From Isoetes taiwanensis (Eukaryota; Streptophyta; Lycopodiopsida; Isoetales; Isoetaceae), in NCBI GenBank assembly GCA_021234155.1, contig JAJEKV010000003.1, forward strand, positions 28,195,166 to 28,259,165: a stretch of DNA of 64,000 nucleotides, written 5' to 3'. The translations under genes were made by a program, and so were the position numbers. The notes below the pieces were generated by a model. It was not told where the DNA came from, did not search any database, and saw only the letters and a program-made list of their open reading frames with translations. Position 1 is the first letter of the stretch. Each line of letters begins with the position of its first letter. Below, one piece after another: positions 1 to 10,389 of this stretch.

Positions 1-1266
1 TCCCCGAAGTCGTCAGGGCAACAAAAATTGGATGAAGGGGAGGAAAAATCGGCAGTGGGGAAGAATACAGAGGAGGAGGTGAAAGAACGAGCTTCTGTGG
101 ACGCTCAACTGCTGGGCGATTTGAATGAGGAAGGGGGGGCAGTAAAGGAGGGTGTTGTCATAGACGAGCCTGATGCGAGTTACTTGAACGAAGAGGCCCC
201 TGATTACAGTTACGATCAGCTGGCAAAGAGATGGAAGTGCTTAGTTGATGACTGCACCAAAAGTTACTCCAGGAAGGTTGAGCTCGAAAATCACAGGTTT
301 CGAGTGCATGCCTTGGTTGATAGGTGGCGGGTTCCTGATGCGCCGAGGGGGAGGATCCCAAACCGTATTCATTTGCCCAATGCTGAGCCCGCCAAGACGA
401 ATGCCAATCAGAAGAAGAGGAGTTATGCAAAGGTTTCTGTGGCCAGAAGCATGGATCCAGACTATAAATATGCCCACAACCTCACCCGAAAATTGCAGAG
501 GGCCAGGAGACATGCTGGAGTGGTGGCCGATGAGCAAATTGAAATGGGTCTTCTCGATAAGAGCCAAAGAGAAGCCTTCATTAATTTACAGGTGCAGAGG
601 AAGAAAGCAAGTGAATTGGAAAGCCAACAATTGCAGATCGAGGAGATAAAGGCACGGATCAGACAGAGCACCAAAAATTTAATCTCTGATGATGAGCTTT
701 GGCCTCCACTAACCACAGAGCAGGAGCAAAGCCAATTGGACGCTGATGATGTGAGCGAGGAGGTGGCTGCAGCAGCAGGTAAGCATTCATCCCCTTTGCC
801 TAAACCTGCCCCTTTGCCTAAAGCTGCCCCTTTGCCTAAACCCATGTTGCCAAAACCAGGCCCAAAAAATTATCGGAGGCATCGTGCAGATCCAAAACCC
901 CCAAAACCTCCTCCTAAATCCACTGAATTCATGGCCCCTAACCGGATCCTGCTGGAAACTGAGATCGAAGAGAATATTCCCAAGCCCAGCAAGATTATGC
1001 TGTATCATTTGTACTCTGTCGATCCACATTTTCTAGATTCTGTTTTGGACTACCAAAGAGGTGTTGATGCCGATCGATGGCAGTGCCCCTTCACATTAAA
1101 TTTCCCTGTGGTGGTTGAGAGCCCCTTCATCAAGGTGGGCAGCAAGTCAGCAAATGTCGAGTTTTACATCCAAGAACCCGAGGCCCTAAAATTTATGACA
1201 ATCCCTTCTGGCCTCGGGGATTTGGAGAGCGATGTGGACTCGGATTGCATTGGTTCTTATCTCCTG
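1..1266 (+). CDS. C2H2 zinc-finger protein, 5'-truncated by the window edge
   Basis: The frame is open from base 1 and a later in-frame TTG lies at 28, so the true start is outside the window. About 420 residues are visible. One C2H2-like finger (W-K-C-x4-C...H-x4-H, around 235-310) follows an acidic N-terminal stretch. A lysine/glutamine-rich helical segment (about 520-680) and a Pro/Lys-rich linker with repeated PLPK units (about 790-910) come next, and the C-terminus is acidic. The ORF ends shortly after CTCCT|GTAAGT (donor near 1267), and an acceptor at 1336-1337 suggests splicing into downstream Ulp1-like exons. Gene type is not recognised. Pairing of a zinc finger with a Ulp1 protease is seen in some plant transposon-associated genes, so mobile origin is possible. 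The ORF is sure; function and splicing are inference. Confidence 0.6.
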
Positions 1267-1337
1267 TAAGTTTTGAAGTTCTTAAGTTTCTTCAATTTCA
1301 GTTTTTCATTGCACTCAATTGCTCAATTGGTTTACAG

Positions 1338-2263
1338 GTAATTAATGCACTCAATTCCAATCCGAAAAGGTGCCATCATGTGTTCTTGCATCCCGGCCGC
1401 ATTGGGCTGTTCTTGAGTGGAAGCAAGGCCGGGTTGGCGGGGGCTTATGAGCAGATTTGCCAAGCTCATCCCCGACAACCCGTTTGGTAGGGCACGGTGG
1501 AAGATCCGCATGCGGCACAATTCTATTATATTCTGTCAATGCCGGGTAAACTTCGGATCACTTGATTATTTAAGTTTTAAATCTATTCTAATTGCCTTTC
1601 AAATTGCTATTTCTTAGTGGCCATTGGAGCCTTTTCATCTTAGTGATCGATGGCTCTGGCGTGTGCTCTCGGCTTTGAAAGCCACGCCCTTGCATTCTCG
1701 CACCTTGATTCATATGCCCCTTGCATGCATCTACCCGAGAATTTGTGACATCGTAAGTATTCCTCTCTATCTCGAAATATTTAATCTTTTGCATTATGAT
1801 TGAAGCTAATTTCTTATTCATACTTGCGCATTCCTCACAGACGTGTTTAAGAGGTGGAGGCATGAGGAAAGTGCATTGCATAATGCACCCCGTGATTCCA
1901 TTAGAAACTCCCCAACAAAGACACAATAATTGGACTGTGGTGTGTATGTCATAAATTATGTGAAGAAATTTGTTAAAGACATCAGTGGCAAGGAGGATAA
2001 TGTGAGTCTTTGAGTTTATGTTTCTTGTTTCTTTTTTTTCAGGCAAATTTTCAGTTCATGGCTAAATTCATGTTTTAATGCAGATTCTGATTAACCGTGA
2101 TTGGTTCAAGAAAGAAGACATAGATTGCATGAGGTCAGGCTTCAAGATAATGCTTCAGAAACTACATGATTGCTTGGCTGCAGGGAAGTCCACCTTTTAC
2201 TTACCCCAGGGTGACACGGGTGATAGCAGGATCCAGACCCGCTTGCTGGTACATGGTCCTTGA
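1338..2263 (+). pseudogene. Ulp1-like (C48) cysteine protease exons, degraded
   Basis: Consecutive exon-like blocks with good splice signals lie at about 1338-1560, 1618-1752 (donor GTAAGT), 1841-2001 (donor GTGAGT) and 2084-2263. The third block contains L-D-C-G-V-Y-V-I-N-Y-V, the catalytic-cysteine box of Ulp1/SENP SUMO proteases. The second contains F-H-L-S-D-R-W, which fits the catalytic-histidine strand. Damage is clear: a TAA just before the LDCG box (about 1928-1930), a TAG in the first block, and a reading frame that does not carry from the His exon to the Cys exon. Ulp1-type proteases cleave SUMO from proteins, and plant MULE and CACTA elements often carry relatives. The block lies directly downstream of the C2H2 ORF and may be the same gene. 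The motif is seen; the joining is inferred. Confidence 0.55.
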
Positions 2264-2549
2264 CATGCTGGTAAGGATCTACAAGTTTGTGAATGTGAAT
2301 ATCTCAAAAAACTTTGAATGTGAATATTTTCTTGAATGTGAATATCTGGAACACTTGAATGTAATTGTCTTGAATGTGAATATCTTCATCAGGTCTTCAA
2401 TGTCAAAAATGGAACAATTGAATGTAATTTTGGCTTTTGGCAATGGCTCAATGCACCAAAGAATAATACATTCATCCAATGGTCAATAATACATTCATAA
2501 TTTCAATGGTTAAATATGTTGAATGCTGAATATATATTAACATGTTGAA
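2264..2549. other. AT-rich spacer with degenerate GAATGTGAATATC repeats
   Basis: No gene. Between about 2288 and 2400 the motif TGAATGTGAATATC or a close variant recurs, giving short direct repeats. The G-rich array begins immediately afterwards. Confidence 0.5.
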
Positions 2550-2960
2550 TGCCGGACGGAGGATCCCGGAGGATGGGATCTATTTTTAAGGGGTGTGTGA
2601 TCCCGGAGGAGGGGATCGCCAAGTAGGCGGACGCGAGATCCCGGAGGAGGGGATCCAGTTTTCCTTAGTGTGTGATCCCGGAGGACGGGACCAAAGTACA
2701 GGCGGACGCGGGATCCCGGAGGAGGGGATCGCGTTTTAATTAATATGTGATCCCGGAGGACGGGATCACCAAGCAGGCGGACGGGGGATCCCGGAGGAGG
2801 GGATCCAGTTTTCCTTAGTGTGTGATCCCGGAGGACGGGACCAAAGTACAGGCGGACGCGGGATCCCGGAGGAGGGGATCCCGTTGTAATTAATATGTGA
2901 TCCCGGAGGACGGGATCACCTAGCAGGCGGACGCGGGATCCCGGAGGAGGGGATCCCTGC
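2550..2960. repeat. G-rich hairpin tandem array 1
   Basis: Repeated GATCCCGGAGGAGGGGATC or GATCCCGGAGGACGGGATC units alternate with two linkers, a GGCGGACGCG type and a TTTTCCTTAGTGTGT or TTTTAATTAATATGT type. Each core is an inverted repeat: GATCCC and GGGATC flank a 6-7 nt purine loop. The minus strand stays open across the array and encodes a repetitive SPPPGSRVRL peptide, most likely a by-product of the repeat. Confidence 0.85.
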
Positions 2961-3020
2961 ACGTATTTTTATTACTATGGTCCAAGGCTCAATGGTCTTA
3001 ACTTGGCTAAACTCAAAACC

Positions 3021-3066
3021 TTTACAAATGGTCTTACCTTTACAAATGGTCTTACCTTTACAAATT
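3021..3066 (+). repeat. 18-bp direct repeat, about 2.5 copies
   Basis: TTTACAAATGGTCTTACC occurs at 3021-3038 and 3039-3056, with a partial third copy after it. It lies just upstream of the AACGG cluster of the small gene. Confidence 0.85.
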
Positions 3067-3078
3067 GAATTCATGGCC

Positions 3079-3130
3079 TAACCGTTGTACAACGGTTAGT
3101 ACAACGGTTGGCTCATGAGTCTATATATAA
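3079..3130 (+). promoter_or_regulatory. Core promoter of the small gene: AACGG cluster plus TATA box
   Basis: A perfect 20-bp palindrome at 3079-3098 (TAACCGTT GTAC AACGGTTA with the two halves overlapping at the centre) is followed by another AACGGTT at 3103-3109. A TATATATAA box lies at 3122-3130, about 100 bp before the ATG at 3232. AACGG is the core of MYB sites and of the mitosis-specific MSA element bound by MYB3R factors. The motifs and spacing are seen; regulation by MYB3R is inference. Confidence 0.5.
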
Positions 3131-3158
3131 TCATGCCTTACTTGATCTTGGTAGAAAG

Positions 3159-3206
3159 TTGAGTTCAGTGGCAGTCTCTCAGTTGAGTTCAGTAGCAGTC
3201 TCTCAG
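3159..3206 (+). repeat. 24-bp tandem duplication in the predicted 5' UTR
   Basis: Two copies (3159-3182 and 3183-3206) of a unit beginning TTGAGTTCAG and ending CTCTCAG differ at one base. They lie between the TATA box and the ATG, so they should be in the leader. Confidence 0.8.
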
Positions 3207-3231
3207 TTCAATTGCTTACTGTTCAAGCCAA

Positions 3232-3813
3232 ATGGTGAGGACCCGACAACAGGTTGTTGAGAGCAGTGCCATCAATGCCCATACACTTGAGGATATTCTC
3301 GTCCACTTGAATGAAATTCAAGAGGATGTGGGTCTAGAGCTCGCCCAACCTGACGGCATCAAAACGTTCAGAAGTAAGCTTCATATTCATGTTCTACTTT
3401 CATATTAATCTTTTCATGATCCCCTCATGCTTCATGCAGAGACCGTGGAGAATGGGGAATTCAGGGAGACCCCTAGGCCTCTTGACTATGTTCCCGGTAG
3501 TAGGCCAACCCATAGGGCATTGCTTTCGGAATTGAAGAAGTGTATTATCCAGGGCAAGGCTTTGAAGCGTTTGCTAGCTACGGACGTTGTCTGGGAAGGC
3601 AACACCCTAAAAGCCTGCTTCGAGGAAATGTATGATGCACGAAGGCTGCGAAAAAAGGATCTGATCAGGGATGTCCTAGAGGGGTCTGAGCCAACCCTGT
3701 GCGATATTTTCGATCACATGATGTGGAGACTACCCTGCGGTGTGCCAGATGTAACTGAGGAGGACGTCCGGACAGAAGCCATGGCAAAAGTGCAGGAGGT
3801 AGATTCAGAGTGA
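3232..3813 (+). CDS. Small two-exon protein of unknown family, intact
   Basis: Exon 1 runs 3232-3373 (donor AA|GTAAGC) and exon 2 runs 3440-3813 (acceptor TTCATGCAG). The 66-bp intron has canonical ends and splicing keeps one open frame of 171 residues. The ATG is the first after a TATA box about 100 bp upstream. The product is acidic and hydrophilic, begins MVRTRQQVVE and is probably mostly helical. I see no signal peptide, membrane segment or known domain, and do not recognise the family. It is bracketed by two G-rich hairpin arrays (2550-2960 and 3976-4262) of the same orientation, which suggests gene and arrays may form one repeated or mobile unit. Intactness and the promoter signals favour a real gene. 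Confidence 0.55.
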
Positions 3814-3975
3814 TTCCGAATTGGAATGTCAGTTTTAAGCCATTGTATTAAGTTCAATGTTTCAAAGCTTATTAAAAGTAATGGTTAAGGGATATTTCAA
3901 TGGTTATTCCAAGACATATGACCTATGTCAATGGTTAAGGGATATGATAAATAATATACTAACATATTCAATCCT

Positions 3976-4262
3976 GTGATCCCGGAGGACGGGATCACCA
4001 GGCAGGCGGACGCGGGATCCCGGAGGGGGGGATCCTGTTATAGCCAGTGTGTGATCCCGGAGGATGGGATCATCACGCAGGCGGACGCGGGATCCCGGAG
4101 AACGGGATCACCGGGCTGGCGCACCGGGATCCCGGAGGAGGGGATCATCACGCAGGCGGACGCGGGATCCCGGAGAACGGGATCACCAGGCTGGCGCAAG
4201 CGGGATCCCGGAGGAGGGGAGCACATTACAGGCGGACGCGGGATCCCGAAGGAGGGGATCCC
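3976..4262. repeat. G-rich hairpin tandem array 2
   Basis: Same GATCCCGGAGGA(C/G)GGGATC hairpin core and GGCGGACGCG linker as array 1, in the same orientation. Additional linkers read CATCACGCA and GGGCTGGCGCA. The minus-strand and plus-strand ORFs across it are repeat translations. Confidence 0.85.
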
Positions 4263-4518
4263 ACGTACGCTTTTTTTTTAAGTTTTTTGTCCTATGGTCT
4301 AAACTCTAAACATTAAGCATTTAACTCAAGGTTTTAAATTATCCTAACATTTAACTCCTAACAATAAACGTTGATAACATTGACAATATTTATAAGTACA
4401 TAGGTGAAAATTGATTTATTTATACATACTGTTTACAAAACTCTAAACTTGACCTGAACAATTAGTCTGACAATGAAGCTCATGAGGTGTCAATGAGCAT
4501 TAGACAACGATGCCATTC
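4263..4518. other. AT-rich spacer, no gene seen
   Basis: A T-run and low-complexity AT-rich sequence separate array 2 from the 3' end of the minus-strand MULE pseudogene. Nothing else is recognised. Confidence 0.4.
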
Positions 4519-7500
4519 TCACAACAGGCCCTCCATCTCAACTTGCTTCCAACTCTTCTTGCTTTCCTTGTCTTTCCTCTTCCCAATTTCTACTAGAGGC
4601 TTCAGCCTTACCAAACTATTACCACACTCCTCTTCCACTGCATTAGTGGGGATACATGTTATGGTTCTGTTAGAGCCTGTGTGGCCAACATCATCCATTC
4701 TTTCAAGCCGCGTGTCGAGTTGTCTCATGAGTGAATCAGTTGCAATTAGCATGCCTGGATCTTTTTCTGCCCTTGACATCACTCTAGCAATGACTTCTTG
4801 TAAAGATCTCCTTGTCTTATCCAGGTTAATCCTTGCCTCCTTTTGAGAGGGAGACTCGTCCAAGCCAGGGTAGCCCTTAAGGACGAAAGTTCGCCAAAAG
4901 GCTATTTTTTAAGGGTATCGAGAAATTTTGACGCTATGGTTTAGTAGGGCCCGTTATAGATGAAAGAAATAAAATTAGCCAACTTTTCTACAAACAAATC
5001 TCACTCCACTTGAAAATTCGCCACATCCACTAAGCGTCACAACTATGGATTCGCCTTATCCTCTACCCTCCTTCTCGAAGATTTCTTAAGGAATCGCCTA
5101 ATACTCTAGGCTTTCTTCATAACCTAATGTATTCTCCATATCCATCCAGGTACATGTGATAATTTTAAGAGTTATTTTTTGTAGCTATTGTATTCAAATA
5201 CTTCTAAGGATGCATTGGAGAGCATTTTTTTACAGACCTCCTTTTAAATGATTTGTTTTATCTACAAGAATAAGCCAACGTTCTCATTTGCAAAGGTTAA
5301 GTTGTGGTATTGCATCATGCAACTATAGTTATAATGTGTTTGTGTCCTTGATTAAATATGGATGTCGGTGAATAAAATTTCACCACAGAAATTGCACTTG
5401 GAGAATAAAGACACTTAAATCTTGGCAAAATAATATTGGCCATGATTCGCCTAGATTTCTATAAAAAACATTCATGTCTAGAAAACATTCGCCAGCATAA
5501 CTAATCTTGCAACTCTATTATTCGCCCGACCTTCTAAATTATGCTTAGACAAATTTGGCCTTAAGGGCAACCCTGGTCCAAGCTTACAATCTCAACCACA
5601 TCTTCGTATGTGGTTTCCTCCCCATGAGGGGCCCCATGATCCTCACATGGCCTCAAGTAGTCCATGCCCCCACAAATTGACCCATATTGAGATCCAAGCA
5701 CCTGTAAAAGATCTTGATCCCTGTAGTTGCCCAACATTTGCATGACCTTAACTTGGTGCTTACATAAGTTGCCCTTGGCTCCCCAGGGACAGTCACAGCA
5801 TGCCCAGTTCTTGTGTGCCCCGTTCACAAAGTATGGTCCTTGCCCTAGAGTGCGTTCACTTTGCACTTCTGCCTCACCTTCTTCGAAGTTAGTGAATGTG
5901 ACCTGTTCATCAGCAATCTTCCTTGCACCCAATATGGCACATTGTATTATCTCTTCCTGGGAGGTGTTCACCACAAACCCTGCTTCCTTCATGGACCTAG
6001 ATGACAAGAGAATTATATTCTTGCAAAATCAAAATAGGCTACAAATGATGATTAGAAGTTATACCTGATGTACGCCATGTGTGTCTCCACGTTGTTGGTT
6101 AGAATGTAGAGGAGCTACCAATCCTCCGCCCCTGAGTGCTCGTTTTGAAATGCCCAGGCGCCTTTTCAAGGCACAATGCCATGCCTCTATGGCTGCATTA
6201 GTCTCTTGGTTGGAGTGAGGGTACATCCTTGTAGCCAATACCCATTGGCAAATGTTTTTGGTCCACTCCTTACTCATGTAAGCCGCCAACTTGGGGTATT
6301 GAGGATACTTCCTCAATAAGTCCTCCAATTTCCTGGTTGCCTCCCTCCTTACTGCCTCCCTATACTCTTCACCGTACACATTGTCCCCTAGAGGACCTTC
6401 TGTTCTGTACATAATGTAACCAAGTTCCTTGAACAGATCGTTACGTGCCACCTTGTTCTTGATGTTCTTCTGCAACCACTTGATCCAAGCCCTCCTCACG
6501 TGCCATATGCAAATTTGCACGGGCACACTAGGAAAAACCTATGAAATTAAACAATGTTAGTACACTTATGATTTGCTTCCAAGGATTAGAGTTTGACAAG
6601 TTACTTTTTTCACGGCCTTTATCTCAAAGATGGGCATCATCCGTAATGATGCAAGAAGGTTGCCAATCAGGATCATCTCGGCATAAGGACTCCTTTAGTG
6701 CTTGCATCCACTTTGTTATAGCTCCACTCTTTTTGAGAATTGGTAATAACGTAAGCCAATGGTAAACCATTGGAATACTCATCAAAGGCTTAGAAGTGTG
6801 AAAAGATAGAACCGTGCATTAAAACCATACACAATAATCAAATCAACACACAATAAAAGTTGAGGAAGAACCGCACCTCTTGTCGTTTGTTTTGAATGTA
6901 GAGTCCATGCAAATGGCTTTGTTCTTGCCAAATTTCAACATGGACTCCCTTTGGATTGGAGTCATAACTCCTAATTGAAACAAGTCTCCTTGCTCATACA
7001 TGAACTTTGAATCTTGATGTTGTTGAACCCACATGTCAATGCTAGTGGGAAGATCTTCATGTAGCTTCCATGTTTTACTTAACAACTCCCTTTTCAATAT
7101 TGTACACGCCCCGGAATTTTCAACACATCATCCCTACACATGCTTTCCTGTCCATTCACTTCAAGTCTCAACCTCCACCTCTCTTCATGCATGTTCATGA
7201 CACTACGTGGCGTGTGCCATTGGACAAGCTTCTCGCCTTACCCATTCCCTCAATTCTTGTGAGATCCGTGGTGCTAGCTTGAACCTAACTCCAAAGGATG
7301 GGTCAACAAACCTACCATGGCAGGGCAAACCTTGGATATTCTTGTGATCAAACCCATAATAAGTGATATGTGAAAATTCTGGAAGGAAATAGAGTTGCCT
7401 CGATTGTGAAATGGCAATGGCAGCCCCCCACGTATGCCCTCTCCCTCTCAACCCTTTTCCCTACGTGCGCGGTGGACGTGGTCTTTCCTCAACCACATGA

Positions 7501-7945
7501 GTGTTTCTTTGTCTTGTCCCGAGGTCCATATGAACACCAATATCTCAGATTGTGCATTACAAGTTAGTATTAATCTACTAGGTGTAATCTTAATGACAAG
7601 CACCTCAAATGACTTAAAAAGCAAGATTTATAATCAAACGCATAGCTGAGCAAACACATAATCTTGGACTCATGATTTAAAACAAAAACACATGTATCAA
7701 ACCAATACCTCTTCAACGCCACATAGGAATCCTTGTAGGGTCTTTTTAACACTCTCTCGTGCATCGAACTTCTTAGATAGAAATTGGCGTGCTTCACAAT
7801 TCCTCCGCTCCCCAAGAACGAAATCTTGAACCCTGGCCTCAGATGGATGTAGCAAGTCCAAACAAGCATCCGCCACCCCCTTGAATATCGTGTACAAAAT
7901 GCTCTTCAGGATACCAATGTAAGTTGCCATGATCAAACAGGCCAT
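4519..7945 (-). pseudogene. MULE-type transposase pseudogene with SWIM zinc finger
   Basis: Minus-strand blocks in order are: N-terminus (7945-7697), 7451-7203, 7097-6870 with the first catalytic Asp in I-C-M-D-S-T-F-K, about 6740-6600 with the second Asp in C-I-I-T-D-D-A-H, 6526-6065 with N-A-A-I-E-A-W-H (likely catalytic Glu), and 5996-5576 with the SWIM finger C-D-C-P-W-G-A-K-G-N-L-C-K-H. The C-terminal block is 4863-4519. Mutator-like DDE transposases and their domesticated FAR1/MUG relatives have this order. A 68-bp intron (6064-5997) has clean GT-AG ends. After the second Asp the frame slips near 6630. A hAT MITE (4866-5575) splits the last coding block; removing it with one target copy restores one frame there. 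Overall a disrupted transposase, with no flanking Mutator TIRs found. Confidence 0.75.
4866..5575. mobile_element. Non-autonomous hAT element (710-bp MITE)
   Basis: Ends are CAGGGTAGCCCTTAAGG and, inverted, CCTTAAGGGCAACCCTG, flanked by a perfect 8-bp duplication GTCCAAGC at 4858-4865 and 5576-5583. A CAGGG terminus with 8-bp target duplication is diagnostic of the hAT superfamily. The interior is AT-rich with repeated TTCGCC motifs and no transposase. Its left subterminal sequence resembles the start of the autonomous-type hAT at 54944. It interrupts the C-terminal coding block of the MULE pseudogene, so it arrived later. Confidence 0.92.
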
Positions 7946-8388
7946 TTGGAGGTGTTTTAATGTATCTCAGCCCTAAGTTGGAAATAAGAACAACAGAAAA
8001 TGACAAAGCTTGTTTTGGTCAGTATCTCAGCCCTAAGCTGGAAATAAAAACATTAAACACAAAATCGAGAACGCTTCTTTAAAGCCCTTTGACTTACCTC
8101 TTCTCTCTTTCGCTCTAACTCGCCCATAGTCATTGCCAGCCTACGGCCAAGATTGCGCCCTCCTCCATGCCTCGCTACTTCGACATCAGCCACAGAACAG
8201 GGGATGAGCCACACTCGATGGTGATGGTGAGGGTGGTCTCGAACGCCCACGTGTTCTCATTGTATTGGTTTGTCCGCATGGGTGGGCGTAATTCAAACTT
8301 GGACCACCTGATTAGTCCACGCCGCTATCTCTACCGTCCAAACATTCTCATATTCTGGCCTCCGGAATCACATGGCCAAATGACAATG
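7946..8388 (-). other. Upstream region of the MULE pseudogene, possible leader
   Basis: A short direct repeat built on GTATCTCAGCCCTAAG occurs near 7964 and 8020. A 65-residue minus-strand ORF (8250-8053) with a His-rich patch could be an N-terminal exon of the MULE gene, but no family match or convincing splice link is visible. Confidence 0.25.
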
Positions 8389-9110
8389 GGGATCCCGGAG
8401 AAGGGGATCACGTAAGCGGCTGGGTGATCCCGGAGGAGGGGATCCGCGTCCGGGGTGCCGGGGATCCCGGAGGAGGGGATCACCTCGGCGGATATCGTCC
8501 GCCGTTAACAGCCATGGCCGGGTGATCCCGGAGGAGGGGATCCGCGTCCGGGGCGGAGGGGATCCCGGAGGAGGGGATCACCTCGGCGGATATCGTCCCG
8601 GCCAAGCACAGCCATGGCCGGGTGATCCCCTGAGGAGGGGATCCGCCCGGGGCTGGGGGGGATCCCGGGAGAGGGGGATCACACCGGGCGGATATCGGGC
8701 CCCGGCAAGCGCACGCCCACCCGGGAGGAGGGGATCCGGCCCCGGGCGGAGGGGATCCCGGAGGAGGGGATCACCCTACGATATCGCCCCGGCCGCATCG
8801 CCCACGGCCGGGTGATCCCGGAGGAGGGGATCCGCTGTCGGGTGCCGGGGATCCCTGAGGAGGGGATCACCTCATGGATATCGCCCCGCTAACGCCAAAT
8901 ACACCGTGGGGATCCCGGAGGAGGGGATCGCGTGGATGATCCCGGAGGCGGGGATCTCTGAGGCCCGGACGGCCGCGATTGCACGGGGGTTTGGACGGCC
9001 TGGATGGTCTGGGCCGACGTGGCGTCTGCCGTACCTCAGAACGGGGTCTCCCGAACGGACCCCGTCGAGGGAGACCGGGGATCCCGGAGGCCGGTAAATT
9101 TATCTCCGGG
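8389..9110. repeat. G-rich hairpin tandem array 3, longer unit
   Basis: The GATCCCGGAGGAGGGGATC hairpin core recurs more than a dozen times with GC-rich linkers. Recurrent linker words are CACCTCGGCGGATATCG, CATGGCCGGGT and CGCGTCCGGGG. The repeated block is about 110-120 bp and carries two hairpins per unit. The core is the same as in arrays 1 and 2 but the linkers differ. Sequence decays at the right edge into unique GC-rich DNA. Confidence 0.85.
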
Positions 9111-9617
9111 ATCACCGAATCAAGGGTAAAAGTATCCTGAGCCTTATATGCCCACGGTGTTTGTTGATTGCAGGCAATGGAAATAAGAACTAAATTCTCA
9201 TGGGGCACTTCGTCCTCATGAGCTAAAAGCAGTTACCAGACTGGCTGGTCTGAAGTCGGAAGTGGATCCTAGTTTGGTAGAAAGGTTTTAATGGCCATCT
9301 GCATTGGTTTTAATGGCCATCTGCCAATGCAATGCCAAAAAAAAAAATAGTCTCTGCATGGCATAGAATGCATGATATATTGAGTAGTTAAGCAAATTTT
9401 GAGCGTGTTAACCAAAAGATTGATCCAGATCAAAAGGGATCACGGCCAAATTTAAACCGATTTTGCGAGCCTTAAAGGCCAATCCAGTTCAAAATTAAAT
9501 TTATGTCTGTGGAAGAGCCGCTGCAGCATCCCAGTACCATTTCTGAAGACTCTATTTTTCGGGCCTCATCGTGAGTAACTTACCCGTAGCACGTGATGAT
9601 CTGGCCCGCAGCCTTAA
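9111..9617. other. Spacer before the P450 pseudogene
   Basis: No gene seen. There is a small direct repeat of GGTTTTAATGGCCATCTG near 9284-9330 and an A-run at 9338-9347. P450 coding similarity begins near 9618. Confidence 0.4.
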
Positions 9618-10210
9618 TTGGGTTCTTCTCCATCAGGGATGATATTTGCAGCAAGATTCGGAGTTGCAGGTTTTCTAATTTACCTCTTTATCCATCACTG
9701 GCGCATGTGGCACAGACCTCCATGCCTGAAAACTCTTCCTATGTTTGGAATTTCTATAGAGCTAGTAAAACATTATCACCGTATGCATGATTGGCTGCTA
9801 GAACGGTTTGAACAGAAATCTACCTTTTGCCCATGCCTGGATTCAGATATGCCTATACTGTGGACCCTGAGAACGTTGAGCACATTTTGAAGATCAACTT
9901 CCAGAATTATCCTAAGGTATTCATAGTTTACCTCATCATTTTTAGTTTCAATTGTGGTCATTTGGGATCTAATTCTAATTGGTCTGTCAATTAGGGAGAA
10001 CAATTTCATGAAGTGATGGAGGTTCTTTTAGGTGATGGCATTTTTAATTCTGATGGAGAGCTCTGGAGAAGACAAAGGAAAACTGCTAGTTTTGAATTTG
10101 CATCTAAAGTTTTGAGAGATTTTAGCACTGTGGTATTCAGAGACTATGCTGTAAAGCTCTCAAGCATTATCCATCGTTCAATTGCAAGAGAAACTGCATT
10201 TGACATGCAG
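9618..10210 (+). pseudogene. Cytochrome P450 (CYP704-like) exons 1 and 2
   Basis: Exon 1 (about 9618-9916) has the N-terminal hydrophobic anchor followed by residues like L-P-M-F-G-I-S-I-E-L. It then slips frame near 9830 before resuming in P-G-F-R-Y-A-Y-T-V-D-P-E-N up to donor AAG|GTATTC. Exon 2 (9995-10210, acceptor TTAG) reads G-D-G-I-F-N-S-D-G-E-L-W-R-R-Q-R-K, the C-helix W-x3-R region typical of CYP86-clan fatty-acid omega-hydroxylases. The donor after exon 2 is CAG|ATAAGG where CAG|GTAAGG is expected. Exon 3 lies at 33605 in matching phase. CYP704 enzymes hydroxylate long-chain fatty acids for sporopollenin and cutin. The frameshift, the donor change and a stop in exon 3 make this a pseudogene. 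No I-helix or haem-binding region is found. Confidence 0.8.
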
Positions 10211-10389
10211 ATAAGGAGGCATTTTACCTAAATCTATCTTCTAAGTCCTTATATTTAAAAAACTTTGATGCCAATTTCATTTCATGTCTAATGTTAAAAT
10301 TGACCAAGTCTATGTCAATCATTAGAGGCAATTTGGGATCTAAGTTTGTCCTCATAAGAAAATTGCATAATATTTTTTATTTTATTTCT

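Noticed and set aside
2537-2962. 141-codon minus-strand ORF with repeated SPPPGSRVRL
   Set aside because: It is the translation of the G-rich hairpin array. Its repeats follow the DNA unit and no start or splice context supports a gene.
3976-4316. Overlapping ORFs encoding GIPEEGIT-like repeats
   Set aside because: Same explanation: all frames of array 2 stay open because the unit lacks stops.
2550-9110. G-rich arrays as CRISPR
   Set aside because: Repeats are palindromic with very short or repeated linkers, there are no unique spacers or cas genes, and the DNA is plant nuclear.
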